A stretch of 20,226 nucleotides of DNA, from IMG/VR virus record IMGVR_UViG_3300021599_003026, positions 1 through 20,226 of that record; one strand, 5' to 3'. Positions 5,630 to 12,656 of this stretch are shown piece by piece. The DNA is from a virus. The notes below the pieces were generated by a model. That model saw nothing but the letters and a program-made list of their open reading frames with translations. It had not been told where the DNA came from and ran no database searches. The position numbers and the translations under genes are program-made. How positions within the stretch are numbered: position 1 is the first letter of the stretch; every line of letters begins with the position of its first letter.

Positions 5630-5637
5630 AGTAACAC

Positions 5638-5667
5638 AAGATAGTGTTGATTTGACCCCGCGCGCAA
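5638..5667 (-). promoter_or_regulatory. Putative promoter for the minus-strand zinc-finger/HTH operon
   Basis: On the minus strand TTGCGC (5667-5662), 18-nt spacer, TATCTT (5643-5638). Transcription would start near 5631, just before the first leader hairpin, giving a leader of about 125 nt. The plus-strand promoter for the gene at 5708 lies back to back with it. Confidence 0.45.
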
Positions 5668-5671
5668 TCCT

Positions 5672-5700
5672 GTGAAAATCTACTCATGGTGTGGTATAGT
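5672..5700 (+). promoter_or_regulatory. Extended -10 promoter for a leaderless mRNA
   Basis: TGTGG followed by TATAGT (5695-5700). Seventeen nt upstream is GTGAAA (5672-5677), four of six matches to a -35 box. Only CCATCCT separates the -10 box from the ATG at 5708, so transcription should start at or within one nt of the start codon, and no Shine-Dalgarno sequence is possible. Confidence 0.65.
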
Positions 5701-5707
5701 CCATCCT

Positions 5708-5929
5708 ATGAACAACACGCCACCACCTAGCTCCAAGGCTGCGGCTATCTGGTATCTTTGGGCCTCGTCATTTAGCATGGCGATGGCTTATGCTCCGCGC
5801 TGGTCAAACGATATGGACCCGTACTCGGTGCATTTTCCAAACAATCTGCAAGGAGAAGATTTTGTGCGACTAAATGAAGAAGAAGCCCAGTGGCTGATCA
5901 CCATGAAGACGGCGGCAAAAAATGGCTAA
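5708..5929 (+). CDS. Small hypothetical protein on a predicted leaderless mRNA
   Basis: 73 residues from the ATG at 5708. It starts with a Pro/Ser-rich tip (MNNTPPPSSK), then a short aromatic hydrophobic stretch (AAAIWYLWASSFSMAMAY) that may associate with a membrane or form a buried helix, then an acidic C-terminal half (EDFVRLNEEEAQWLI). No family is recognised. The start is set by the promoter: the -10 box ends seven nt before the ATG. An in-frame upstream start at 5672 lies within the promoter and was rejected. It overlaps the next gene by 8 nt and heads the long plus-strand run that carries the glycosyltransferases and epimerase. Confidence 0.65.
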   Translation: MNNTPPPSSKAAAIWYLWASSFSMAMAYAPRWSNDMDPYSVHFPNNLQGEDFVRLNEEEAQWLITMKTAAKNG

Positions 5930-6578
5930 GACGCTGCTGATTGTTCCAACTCGACACCGGCCAACAGCATGCGACGCGCTTCTTAAGCAGTTTCAAGAAA
6001 CATCGGAAGACTGCGACATCTTGTTTGGAATTGACGAAGACGATTTTTCTCCATACTCGGATGAAGTTATGGCAAAGGCATCAGTCAACCCAAGGCTGCG
6101 CATGTGCGGGACGCTTAATCTCTTGGCGGCAAAGCACGCAAACGATTACGAGTACCTTGCGTTCATGGGGGATGATCACCGCCCAATGACAAAGGGGTGG
6201 GACACAGAGCTTGCCAGGTCAATTGGGGACCGCCCGGGCGTGGCGTACGGAAACGATTTGTTGCAACGCGAAAACCTGCCAACTGCCGTAATGATGTCTG
6301 CGTCTATTGTCCGAGCCATTGGGTACATGGCCCCGCCGACGCTTATCCACTTGTATATGGACAATTTTTGGAAGGCCCTTGGGCAAGAACTTGGAAACCT
6401 CGTATATCGTGGAGACATCATCATTGAGCACCTACATCCTATTGCCGGTAAAGCGGATAACGATGCCGGATACATTGAAGTAAATAGCGCTGAGGTTTAC
6501 ACGAAAGACGCCGTTGCCTTTGACCGATACCTTCGGGACCAGTTTGCGCAAGATTTGAGAAAAATCCTAAGCAAGTGA
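5922..6578 (+). CDS. GT-A-like glycosyltransferase (third)
   Basis: 218 residues; the ATG lies 8 nt inside the end of the previous gene. It begins T-L-L-I-V-P-T-R-H-R-P (4-14), the first strand and nucleotide-binding loop of GT2-type enzymes. After D-I-L-F-G-I-D-E-D-D and the helix L-N-L-L-A-A-K-H comes Y-L-A-F-M-G-D-D-H-R-P (78-88), where the DD replaces the DxD metal motif. A central P-T-A-V-M-M-S-A-S-I-V segment and a late H-L-H-P (positions in the 150s to 180s) match acceptor and metal-binding parts seen in phage glycosyltransferase-like proteins. It is shorter than paralogues 1 and 2 and not closely similar to them. The donor and acceptor are unknown. The stop overlaps the next GTG (GTGA). 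Confidence 0.75.
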   Translation: MAKTLLIVPTRHRPTACDALLKQFQETSEDCDILFGIDEDDFSPYSDEVMAKASVNPRLRMCGTLNLLAAKHANDYEYLAFMGDDHRPMTKGWDTELARSIGDRPGVAYGNDLLQRENLPTAVMMSASIVRAIGYMAPPTLIHLYMDNFWKALGQELGNLVYRGDIIIEHLHPIAGKADNDAGYIEVNSAEVYTKDAVAFDRYLRDQFAQDLRKILSK

Positions 6579-7351
6579 AAAGCCTTATTTCATATGTTCT
6601 GTACGGCAGCAGCAGGAGATACGTTGTTGGCGCGTTCATTAATGTTGTTCTTGCAAAAAAGATTTACCCAGAATTCACGGTGCGAATCTATATTGGCAAT
6701 GGTGTTCCGGCCTGGGTCGTTCAAGAGCTTAAAAAATTCCCTAACGTAGAAATTAAAAACGCCCCAGCTGGCAATGAATGGTTTTCCAGGGCGTGGAGAT
6801 TCCTTGCGTTCTCTGACCGCGACGTTGATATTGTGCTGATTCGAGACCTTGATGCCAGACTGACCGTTAGGGAGCGAAGGGCATACGACGAATGGTACGA
6901 GAGCGGACTAGACTTTCATGTGATGAAGGACCACGAAACCGGGCACAGGGAATGGGCGCTAAGCGCAGGGATGTGGGGCGGATACGCCGACAAGCTGCGC
7001 AACATGGCGACCATGATGGGGCTGTATATGCAGGAAACAAACAATAAAACCCCGCTTTATACGCACGCAAAATCTTTTGCCTATGTTTCTGATCAAAGAT
7101 TTCTTGCTGAAAGGGTGTGGGTTCGGGTTGAGAAGAGCTGCATGATTCATGACAGTTTTTTTAACACTAAAGTTCCAGCCCCAAGCATCACCAAGAAGTT
7201 TCCTATCGAGCTAGAGAACCCCGCAAACCACGTTGGGGCCGCCCTGGACGAGAACGACTATTTTGTTTTCTGGGAAGACGAGAGCCTATCCGTCAAAAAT
7301 GGCGGCATTGGCAAGTTTGAATATGACCTTGAGCTGTTGGAGGCGTACTAG
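6575..7351 (+). CDS. Glycosyltransferase-like protein (fourth)
   Basis: 258 residues from a GTG at 6575 overlapping the previous stop. Residues 1-60 form an alternating strand/helix half (LISYVLYGSS ... FTVRIYIGNGVPAWVVQEL). V-L-I-R-D-L-D-A-R-L (87-96) contains a D-x-D like those of sugar transferases that act on capsule or cell-surface glycans, followed by E-R-R-A-Y-D-E-W. Later H-R-E-W and I-H-D-S-F-F segments may supply acceptor-site residues. The protein is soluble. It is a different subfamily from the other three, so this locus encodes at least three kinds of transferase. It ends with TAG overlapping the GTG of the epimerase gene, indicating coupled expression of sugar-making and sugar-transferring enzymes. 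Confidence 0.7.
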   Translation: MKSLISYVLYGSSRRYVVGAFINVVLAKKIYPEFTVRIYIGNGVPAWVVQELKKFPNVEIKNAPAGNEWFSRAWRFLAFSDRDVDIVLIRDLDARLTVRERRAYDEWYESGLDFHVMKDHETGHREWALSAGMWGGYADKLRNMATMMGLYMQETNNKTPLYTHAKSFAYVSDQRFLAERVWVRVEKSCMIHDSFFNTKVPAPSITKKFPIELENPANHVGAALDENDYFVFWEDESLSVKNGGIGKFEYDLELLEAY

Positions 7352-8226
7352 TGAATATCCTGATTACCGGGCACCGTGGATTTGTGGGCCGGCACTTTCA
7401 GAAGTTCTATGAAAGCCAGGGGCACACCATCCTGGGCGTTGACATCGTTGACTCAATGGACGTCCGAAAGTTCTTTGCCTTGGCAAATCATACAAAGTTT
7501 GACCTGGTAATTCATCTGGCAGCCGTTGTCGGTGGGCGTGCAAAGATCGAAGGCAATCCCCTTTCGGTGGCGGTTGACCTTTCAATCGATGCGGAGATGT
7601 GGCAGTGGGCAATCCGGACTAAGCAGCCACGAGTTGTTTACTTCTCTTCGTCTGCGGCGTATCCGGTGGAGCTGCAAACAAAGCATTCCCATAAGAAGCT
7701 TACAGAGGCAGACATCAACCTTAGCAACATCCGCAACCCTGACCTCACGTACGGGTGGTCAAAGCTCACCGGAGAATACTTGGCGCAGTTTGCTGAGGCG
7801 GAGGGGGTGCGCACGCATGTGTTCCGACCATTCTCCGGCTATGGCGAAGACCAGGCGCTTGACTATCCGTTCCCGTCGTTTATCGAGCGTGGCCGCAATC
7901 GTGAAAATCCATTTGTTATCTGGGGAGACGGAACGCAGACCCGCGACTTTGTGCACATTAGCGACGTGGTTGGGTGCGTTGATGCGGCGGTCCAGCAAGA
8001 CTACCGCCAGCCACTCAACATTGGCACAGGACATGCCACGAGCTTCCGGGAGCTGGGCGAGATGGTGGCCAAAGCAGAAGGCTACTTCCCAAAGTTCCAA
8101 TTTCTAACAGACAAGCCAGAGGGCGTAAACTGGCGAGTTGCAGACATTTCATCTATGCTGCAGGTCTACACGCCAAAGATTGACCTTGAGACTGGAATTA
8201 AGCGCGCACTAAGCGCAAGGGGGTAA
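7351..8226 (+). CDS. NAD(P)-dependent sugar-nucleotide epimerase/dehydratase (extended SDR)
   Basis: 291 residues from a GTG that overlaps the preceding stop by one nt. Residues 7-13 (G-H-R-G-F-V-G) are the extended-SDR dinucleotide-binding glycine motif, followed by D31 at the end of strand 2 and V-I-H-L-A-A at 53-58. The catalytic set is complete: the Ser cluster S-S-S-A-A-Y (99-104) and Y-G-W-S-K (Tyr 134, Lys 138). The C-terminal third has F-R-P-F-S-G-Y-G and V-I-W-G-D-G-T-Q-T-R-D-F, typical of NDP-sugar epimerases and dehydratases. The family converts nucleotide-sugars in the cytoplasm. Next to glycosyltransferases it probably supplies their donor, but the exact product cannot be read from the sequence. 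Confidence 0.9.
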   Translation: MNILITGHRGFVGRHFQKFYESQGHTILGVDIVDSMDVRKFFALANHTKFDLVIHLAAVVGGRAKIEGNPLSVAVDLSIDAEMWQWAIRTKQPRVVYFSSSAAYPVELQTKHSHKKLTEADINLSNIRNPDLTYGWSKLTGEYLAQFAEAEGVRTHVFRPFSGYGEDQALDYPFPSFIERGRNRENPFVIWGDGTQTRDFVHISDVVGCVDAAVQQDYRQPLNIGTGHATSFRELGEMVAKAEGYFPKFQFLTDKPEGVNWRVADISSMLQVYTPKIDLETGIKRALSARG

Positions 8227-8227
8227 G

Positions 8228-8638
8228 GTGCAACCAAAAGACAAGGTGACCTATCTAGATTTAACAGTAGTTCCAGACTTGTTTGTGTCTGGCAGTTTTG
8301 AGGCGGAGTTTCAAAAGATTTACTCAGAAGCGTTCTCACTTCTTGTTGCAAAACAGCGCCGGTACGGAAACTCAAACATTGAGCAGCTTGGACTGCACGG
8401 CGTGATTGGCCGGATTTCTTTTGACAAAGTTTCTCGGGCGCTAAAGTTTATGAATGGCCGCGTTGTAAACGGCAAGGTTGAGCTTGACCAAATGGACGAG
8501 AGCACCGAGGAGTCCCTTGAAGATACGCTGCTTGACATTGCTAACTACGCGTTGATTGCGGTGGCCCTTCGTCGTGGGACTTGGGGAAAGCCGCTTGAAG
8601 AAGACCTTGTCCAACTAAGCACTGCGGACTCAGAATAG
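8228..8638 (+). CDS. DUF1599/Nmad1-like (nucleotide-modification-associated) protein
   Basis: 136 residues; ATG or GTG region at 8228 directly after the epimerase stop. Key segments are K-Q-R-R-Y-G-N-S-N-I (42-51), G-L-H-G-V-I-G-R-I-S-F-D-K-V-S-R (55-70), and E-S-L-E-D-T-L-L-D-I-A-N-Y-A-L-I (95-110). This is the all-helical pattern of small phage proteins annotated as nucleotide modification-associated domain 1 (DUF1599) or MazG-like pyrophosphohydrolases, with acidic residues E98, D99, D103 and N106 positioned like metal ligands. Such proteins are frequent near DNA-base-modification genes. In this setting it may act on a modified or canonical nucleotide. The assignment to Nmad1 rather than MazG is moderate. 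Confidence 0.7.
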   Translation: MQPKDKVTYLDLTVVPDLFVSGSFEAEFQKIYSEAFSLLVAKQRRYGNSNIEQLGLHGVIGRISFDKVSRALKFMNGRVVNGKVELDQMDESTEESLEDTLLDIANYALIAVALRRGTWGKPLEEDLVQLSTADSE

Positions 8639-9081
8639 TGTCGCTCCGCGAATCCGTCTCAATGACCTATCGCCAGCTCGAAGACGAGCTTGAGAAGATG
8701 TACCCTGGGCTCAACCGAGGAGAGGCCTCAAAGAAGCTTGCGGAAGAAATGGGCGGATACAGCCACAGGACAATTGCTGCATACGTTTATGGGCACCGAA
8801 GGATTGTTCCGCAGTTCATTGCGCGGTTTGTTGAGTTTTACTCCCTTAAGCATGGTCGAGAAGGCTCTGAGCTTTTGCAAAAGCTTGCTGTCGTGGAGAC
8901 AAAGTCAGGCAGTAAGCGTGTAGTCCTGGCTGAGAGCAAGATGCTTACCCGGCTGCAGCGAGCGGTTGACACCATGTGCTTAAACTGCGCTGGATCGACC
9001 GTCGAAGAGGGCGGATTCTGCTGGGACGGCGGTTGCCCCCTTGCGGAATTTACAAGATACCCAGCAAAGCCGGGTGCCTAA
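8638..9081 (+). CDS. HTH-like protein with C-terminal CxxC...CPL zinc module
   Basis: 147 residues from a GTG at 8638 overlapping the previous TAG; an ATG at 8662 is the alternative. Residues 10-60 resemble a helix-turn-helix (R-Q-L-E-D-E-L-E-K-M, then Y-S-H-R-T-I-A-A-Y-V-Y-G-H-R-R). The C-terminal module is C-L-N-C at 114-117, then C128 and C-P-L-A-E-F at 133-138. This four-Cys module, ending in CPLxxF/Y, is a recurrent tail on many phage proteins and probably binds zinc. It suggests nucleic-acid binding. The gene is part of the downstream run of overlapping small genes. Confidence 0.7.
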   Translation: MSLRESVSMTYRQLEDELEKMYPGLNRGEASKKLAEEMGGYSHRTIAAYVYGHRRIVPQFIARFVEFYSLKHGREGSELLQKLAVVETKSGSKRVVLAESKMLTRLQRAVDTMCLNCAGSTVEEGGFCWDGGCPLAEFTRYPAKPGA

Positions 9082-9261
9082 ATGAAGCGAGAAGACCTGT
9101 GGATTATTTTAGAAAACGACCGGGAGAATAATGTGGTATTCTGGGCCGTAATCAATCGAGTAGACCGGACCATCCTGGGGCAGGGCCTTTCAAACCAGAT
9201 TGATTTTGCTGCGGAGCGCGCAGAGGATCTTGTAAACCAGCTTGTTGGAGGTGTTGAGTGA
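9082..9261 (+). CDS. Tiny hypothetical protein
   Basis: 59 residues read directly: ATG at 9082 immediately after the previous stop, ending in TGA at 9259-9261. It begins MKREDLWIILENDRENN, has a beta-rich centre (VVFWAVINRVDRTILGQGL) and a C-terminal amphipathic helix (AAERAEDLVNQLVGGVE). It overlaps the next start as GTGA and supplies that gene's ribosome binding site (GGAGG). No cysteines, signal or membrane segment. The family is not recognised; the tight coupling on both sides and even codon use support a real gene. Confidence 0.65.
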   Translation: MKREDLWIILENDRENNVVFWAVINRVDRTILGQGLSNQIDFAAERAEDLVNQLVGGVE

Positions 9262-9590
9262 GCGGAACCGAGGGAAAGCTAAAGAGGACCAGCCACTCTA
9301 GCCTGGACAGCGCTCTTTTGATCTCCTTGTCAGATGAGATTGGCGAGTATCTTTCTACGGTTTCTAAGCAGATGGCAAAAACTCTTGGCGGCAAGGACAG
9401 CGAATACGAAGGCTTTTGCTTCATTGGCAGGGACCGGAAGACCAACAAGCTTCGCGCTCAGCTTGTGATGAACGTCCATAATGACCGCATCTCCACCACA
9501 TTTAACGGAAGCGACGTTGAGGACCTTGAGCGCTTCGTGCACGCGTGGGCAAACCACACGGTGATTAATAAGATGGTGCGTGTAAAGTGA
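9258..9590 (+). CDS. Hypothetical phage protein
   Basis: 110 residues from a GTG at 9258 in a GTGA overlap, preceded by GGAGG at suitable distance. The N-terminal third is Ser/Thr-rich, then a helix (ISLSDEIGEYLSTVSKQ). Residues 50-100 alternate strands and a helix (F-C-F-I-G-R-D-R, A-Q-L-V-M-N-V-H-N-D-R-I-S-T-T-F, E-D-L-E-R-F-V-H-A-W-A). A soluble alpha/beta protein of unknown family. It overlaps the next gene by four nt. Confidence 0.6.
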   Translation: MSGTEGKLKRTSHSSLDSALLISLSDEIGEYLSTVSKQMAKTLGGKDSEYEGFCFIGRDRKTNKLRAQLVMNVHNDRISTTFNGSDVEDLERFVHAWANHTVINKMVRVK

Positions 9591-9949
9591 TCGGAAAGAA
9601 CGCAAAGGTCGTTCTGACTGTTTTGCAGCGCTATCCCAACAGCTGGGTTGACGCCAAGCTGATTCAGGATGAGCTTCCGCAAGGGGAGCGCTTTGGAACT
9701 CTGGTAGCAGAACTTAGGACTGCTGGTCATGTTATTGATCACCAGCAGAACCAAGACCCAAAGCGCAAGTCTTGGCAATACAAGCTCGTTGTTGTAGATA
9801 AGAAGACGATCAGCGAGGGATGGATTTGCTCTCGCTGTGGAAGGATTGAGGCTAAGGATTCTGTCAGGTCCAATACGTTGTCGGAGCGACATGCGTCAAC
9901 GTACTGCATCTCCTGCAAGAAAAGGCAGGTCTTTGTATTTAGGAGTTAA
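9587..9949 (+). CDS. Winged-helix protein with C-terminal zinc ribbon
   Basis: 120 residues from a GTG at 9587 (GTGA overlap). Residues 5-70 look like a winged helix: V-V-L-T-V-L-Q-R-Y-P, V-D-A-K-L-I-Q-D-E-L, G-T-L-V-A-E-L-R-T-A-G-H-V-I (38-50) and a strand pair ending W-Q-Y-K-L-V-V-V. The C-terminal part has C-S-R-C-G (81-85) and C-I-S-C (107-110), a zinc ribbon. Together this is a DNA- or RNA-binding regulator. Function is not known; it sits in the same coupled run as the Nmad1-like and Cys-module proteins. Confidence 0.7.
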   Translation: MIGKNAKVVLTVLQRYPNSWVDAKLIQDELPQGERFGTLVAELRTAGHVIDHQQNQDPKRKSWQYKLVVVDKKTISEGWICSRCGRIEAKDSVRSNTLSERHASTYCISCKKRQVFVFRS

Positions 9950-9951
9950 TA

Positions 9952-10272
9952 ATGGCCTCAGTAATTGAAAAGATTGAAGGCGTTTTGTACGCCGATGGTT
10001 GGGAAGATTGCCTTATTGGACACGGAAACATCTTTCATGGGTCTAACGGACAGCTTACGGTAGCAATTTATGACCGAGATAAGATGGTCAAGAAGATGGC
10101 GCAAGAGATTATTGAGCAGGAACAGAGCCGCGACCAGGATCAGGCTGAAGACTTTGACCCGTACCTTGAGGCTGACGAGTACATCTCGTTTAACGTCGAG
10201 GGTGCGTATATTCAGCCCGGCATGCCGGTATACGCTACCGTAGGGGAAAACGCCGAACAGATCGGGGCGTAA
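9952..10272 (+). CDS. Acidic hypothetical protein
   Basis: 106 residues; ATG after TAGGAG at normal spacing. It begins MASVIEKIEGVLYADGWEDC, then strands (LTVAIYDRD) and a charged helix with many Glu/Gln/Asp (AQEIIEQEQSRDQDQAEDF), ending Y-I-S-F-N-V-E-G-A-Y-I-Q-P-G. No recognised family, signal or metal motif. It sits directly before the secreted S8 protease, three nt apart, so the two are probably co-translated. A role as a partner or inhibitor of that protease is only a possibility. Confidence 0.6.
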   Translation: MASVIEKIEGVLYADGWEDCLIGHGNIFHGSNGQLTVAIYDRDKMVKKMAQEIIEQEQSRDQDQAEDFDPYLEADEYISFNVEGAYIQPGMPVYATVGENAEQIGA

Positions 10273-10275
10273 CCA

Positions 10276-11238
10276 ATGTTTAACCTTATTGTTGCATTGG
10301 CCCTCATTATTGTCCCCTGCCCTCCCGCACCAGAATATTTCGCGCAAGCAGAAGACGACTGGGCCCGTGACCGCATCCTTGAGCCAGACGATTTTTGGCG
10401 CGGAGGATACGTCCGCGACGGGTTTGTTTGGGACGGCGCCGGCAAGGGCGCAGGCATTACCGTTTACGTGGTAGATACCGGGATTGCCGACAACGGATAC
10501 ATTGAGAATCTTGCTCCGGGATTCTACAGCTTTGGCAAGAACACGCTTGATTGTGGCAAGGGCCACGGAACCTCTGTGGCGTCGCTTATCGCCGGGGCCG
10601 GATATGGCGTTGCTGAGGCCGCAACGATTGTTCCGGTTCGCGTGCTTAACTGCAGCGGCGGCGGAACAAGGAAGGCAATCTTGGCCGGACTTAGCTGGAT
10701 TGCAAATAACGCCAGCCCAGACACCTCTATTGTAAACATTAGCTTTGGCGGAAAGGCCGACAAGGCGGTAGACAAGGCGGTGGCGGCAATTAGTGACCTT
10801 GGCATCCCGGTAATCATCGCGGCGGGGAACTACGGGGCAAATGCCGCCAAGTACTCACCATCTCGAACGGGCTGCGATGACGGGCTGATGGTTGCGGTGG
10901 CCGCAAGCACGTGGCTGGACCTTCCGTGGACAGGATCAAACTACGGAGATTGCGTCTGGCTTTATGCTCCTGGTGCCAACGTGCTGGCCATGGGACCAAC
11001 TGACGAGAAGCTGGTAACCGGAACTTCGTTTTCAGCTCCGTATGTTTCTGGGGCTATTGCAGCTTATGCAGCAGAGAACGGCGTCACTACCGAAGAAGCT
11101 TTGAGCATGGTAATGGAGGCGACTTCTAACGCCATGACCATTGCCCGGAGGCTTAACACCACCAAGGCTTTGTTGCAAATGTTCTCGGGAGATGAGTTTG
11201 CCCCGGATCTTTGCACCGATGATTGGTGGATGTGCTAG
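10276..11238 (+). CDS. Secreted subtilisin-like serine protease (family S8)
   Basis: 320 residues from the ATG at 10276. A short signal-like N-terminus (MFNLIVALALIIVPC) precedes the protease. The triad is complete: Asp 67 in V-V-D-T-G, His 97 in G-H-G-T-S-V-A-S and Ser 251 in G-T-S-F-S-A-P-Y-V-S-G, with the oxyanion Asn 185 in A-A-G-N-Y-G. N-I-S-F-G-G (154-159) forms the substrate cleft edge. Cys 93, 126, 200 and 226 could form disulfides, as in exported proteases. No I9-type propeptide is present between signal and catalytic domain, only about 40 residues. The likely place of action is outside the membrane. Prohead maturation is less likely because of the signal and Cys content. Its stop overlaps the convergent terminase stop. 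Confidence 0.9.
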   Translation: MFNLIVALALIIVPCPPAPEYFAQAEDDWARDRILEPDDFWRGGYVRDGFVWDGAGKGAGITVYVVDTGIADNGYIENLAPGFYSFGKNTLDCGKGHGTSVASLIAGAGYGVAEAATIVPVRVLNCSGGGTRKAILAGLSWIANNASPDTSIVNISFGGKADKAVDKAVAAISDLGIPVIIAAGNYGANAAKYSPSRTGCDDGLMVAVAASTWLDLPWTGSNYGDCVWLYAPGANVLAMGPTDEKLVTGTSFSAPYVSGAIAAYAAENGVTTEEALSMVMEATSNAMTIARRLNTTKALLQMFSGDEFAPDLCTDDWWMC

Positions 11239-12656
11239 TAGCGCTTGGCTGAGGTGAAGTAAAAACCGTCTCCGCCAAGATCAGATGCGTACACCAGGGC
11301 GTCCACAACGTCGTCGTGTGAGCCGTTTGGGAATGCCATAAGCTGCATCTCAAGATCGTCAATTCCGGGAGCGCCGTTAACATGGAACACTTTTCCGGCT
11401 TCGTACCTAGCCGCAAGGGCCCTAGATCGCGTAACTTTATCGCGGTCTGGTCGGACGGGTCGAGCCGGAAGAGTGGTCGTGGAGAGAATCTCCCGAACAA
11501 ATGTGCTCTGGTGCTGGACGGCCTCAATGTTGATCGACTCAAAGAATCGTGCGTCGTCAAGCTCTGGGTCAAGCCCTTTGATTCCAACCAGGCGCTGTGG
11601 CCATAGGGCACGCGGCCCAGAGTCGTAGTCAAGCCCACCGTTTGAGTCAATGCCCGTAAGCCAGGCCCTGTGCCCTTCTTGCAGCCGGGCTTTCCAGCTG
11701 CCAACGATATAAATGTTGTGTTGCTCATCAACCACAATCTCCACGGCGGCGGTGTAGTCGCTTCTTTGTGAAGCAGAGGATGCAAGGTCGACGCCAAGGC
11801 GGCGAGACCCTTCAGGGACTTTGTCTACCCGCTGGAAGTTGTCAAAGCGGAAGATGTTGCCGCCCATGGATGTGACGTCGTTCTGGAACTGCAACATGAA
11901 GATTGGCGTACCAAGCTCCATCTTCTTTTGCTCCATGTCGGCCATCGTGTACATCTCCGGCCAAAGAACCTGGTCGCCCTCTACCGCTCGCCTCTGATAG
12001 TGCGCAACATTCTTCTTGACAAGCTCTGCGTAGAAATCGTCTTCGTGCCATCGCGTGCCGATGTACCAGCGCTTAGCCTTTGGCACAAGCATCGGGTCAA
12101 CCACCTGCCAGTACGTCTCGCTTGCCTTCTGGCGCTGCACGGCGGTGGCGTTTTCCTTCATGCCCACCATGTCGTCCGCAAAAAGGATGTCCAACCGTGC
12201 ACCCGGCTTAATGGAGCCAAGGCCGTCGGCAAAGCACGTGGCATCCTTGCCCATGTTTGCGCCCTTAATCGTCCAAACCTCATCAGTCCACTTAGAGCCG
12301 ATCACGCCTTCTTTGGCCCAGGGGAAGACTTCGGCAAAGTACGGTGACTCAATCAGGGCTTTAATTGCCCGAGATCGAGCAAGGGCGTCAGACATGACGG
12401 CTGTCAGTACGCCAATGCGGACCTTGCCGTGTGTTACGCCAATCATTCGAGCCGCCCGGTGAATCAGCTGCGTAGTCTTGGCATGACCACGGGGCATGAG
12501 GACTAGGCCACGGTCGTTTTCGTCAAGGAACTGTTCCATTTCACGCAAGTGCCTAGGGAAGACAAGCCCGCTAACATACTCGGCAAAGGCGGCGTCGGAT
12601 GTCTGCGCCTTAACGCGCAACCACTCGCGGTAATTGTTATTGACGCTCACTGTCAT
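11235..12656 (-). CDS. terL: Phage terminase large subunit
   Basis: 473 residues from the ATG at 12656. A TTG at 12677 would add 7 residues, and a GTG at 12650 has better spacing from AAGGA, so the exact start is open. The motor domain has a Walker-A-like P-R-G-H-A-K-T-T (55-62) and Walker B D-I-L-F-A-D-D (156-162), followed by the T-R-W-H-E-D-D segment (201-207) typical of phage terminases. The RNase H-like nuclease domain starts with L-G-V-D-L-A-S-S (Asp 290) and ends with H-D-D-V-V-D-A-L (447-454), the metal-binding acids. TerL pumps DNA into the prohead and cuts it. It overlaps the small-subunit gene by 20 nt and converges on the S8 protease gene with interlocked stop codons. Confidence 0.95.
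   Translation of the reverse strand: MTVSVNNNYREWLRVKAQTSDAAFAEYVSGLVFPRHLREMEQFLDENDRGLVLMPRGHAKTTQLIHRAARMIGVTHGKVRIGVLTAVMSDALARSRAIKALIESPYFAEVFPWAKEGVIGSKWTDEVWTIKGANMGKDATCFADGLGSIKPGARLDILFADDMVGMKENATAVQRQKASETYWQVVDPMLVPKAKRWYIGTRWHEDDFYAELVKKNVAHYQRRAVEGDQVLWPEMYTMADMEQKKMELGTPIFMLQFQNDVTSMGGNIFRFDNFQRVDKVPEGSRRLGVDLASSASQRSDYTAAVEIVVDEQHNIYIVGSWKARLQEGHRAWLTGIDSNGGLDYDSGPRALWPQRLVGIKGLDPELDDARFFESINIEAVQHQSTFVREILSTTTLPARPVRPDRDKVTRSRALAARYEAGKVFHVNGAPGIDDLEMQLMAFPNGSHDDVVDALVYASDLGGDGFYFTSAKRY

Noticed and set aside
9132-9142. TGTGG-TATTCT as a further promoter
   Set aside because: It lies inside the tiny gene at 9082 and no start codon follows at a sensible distance; probably chance.
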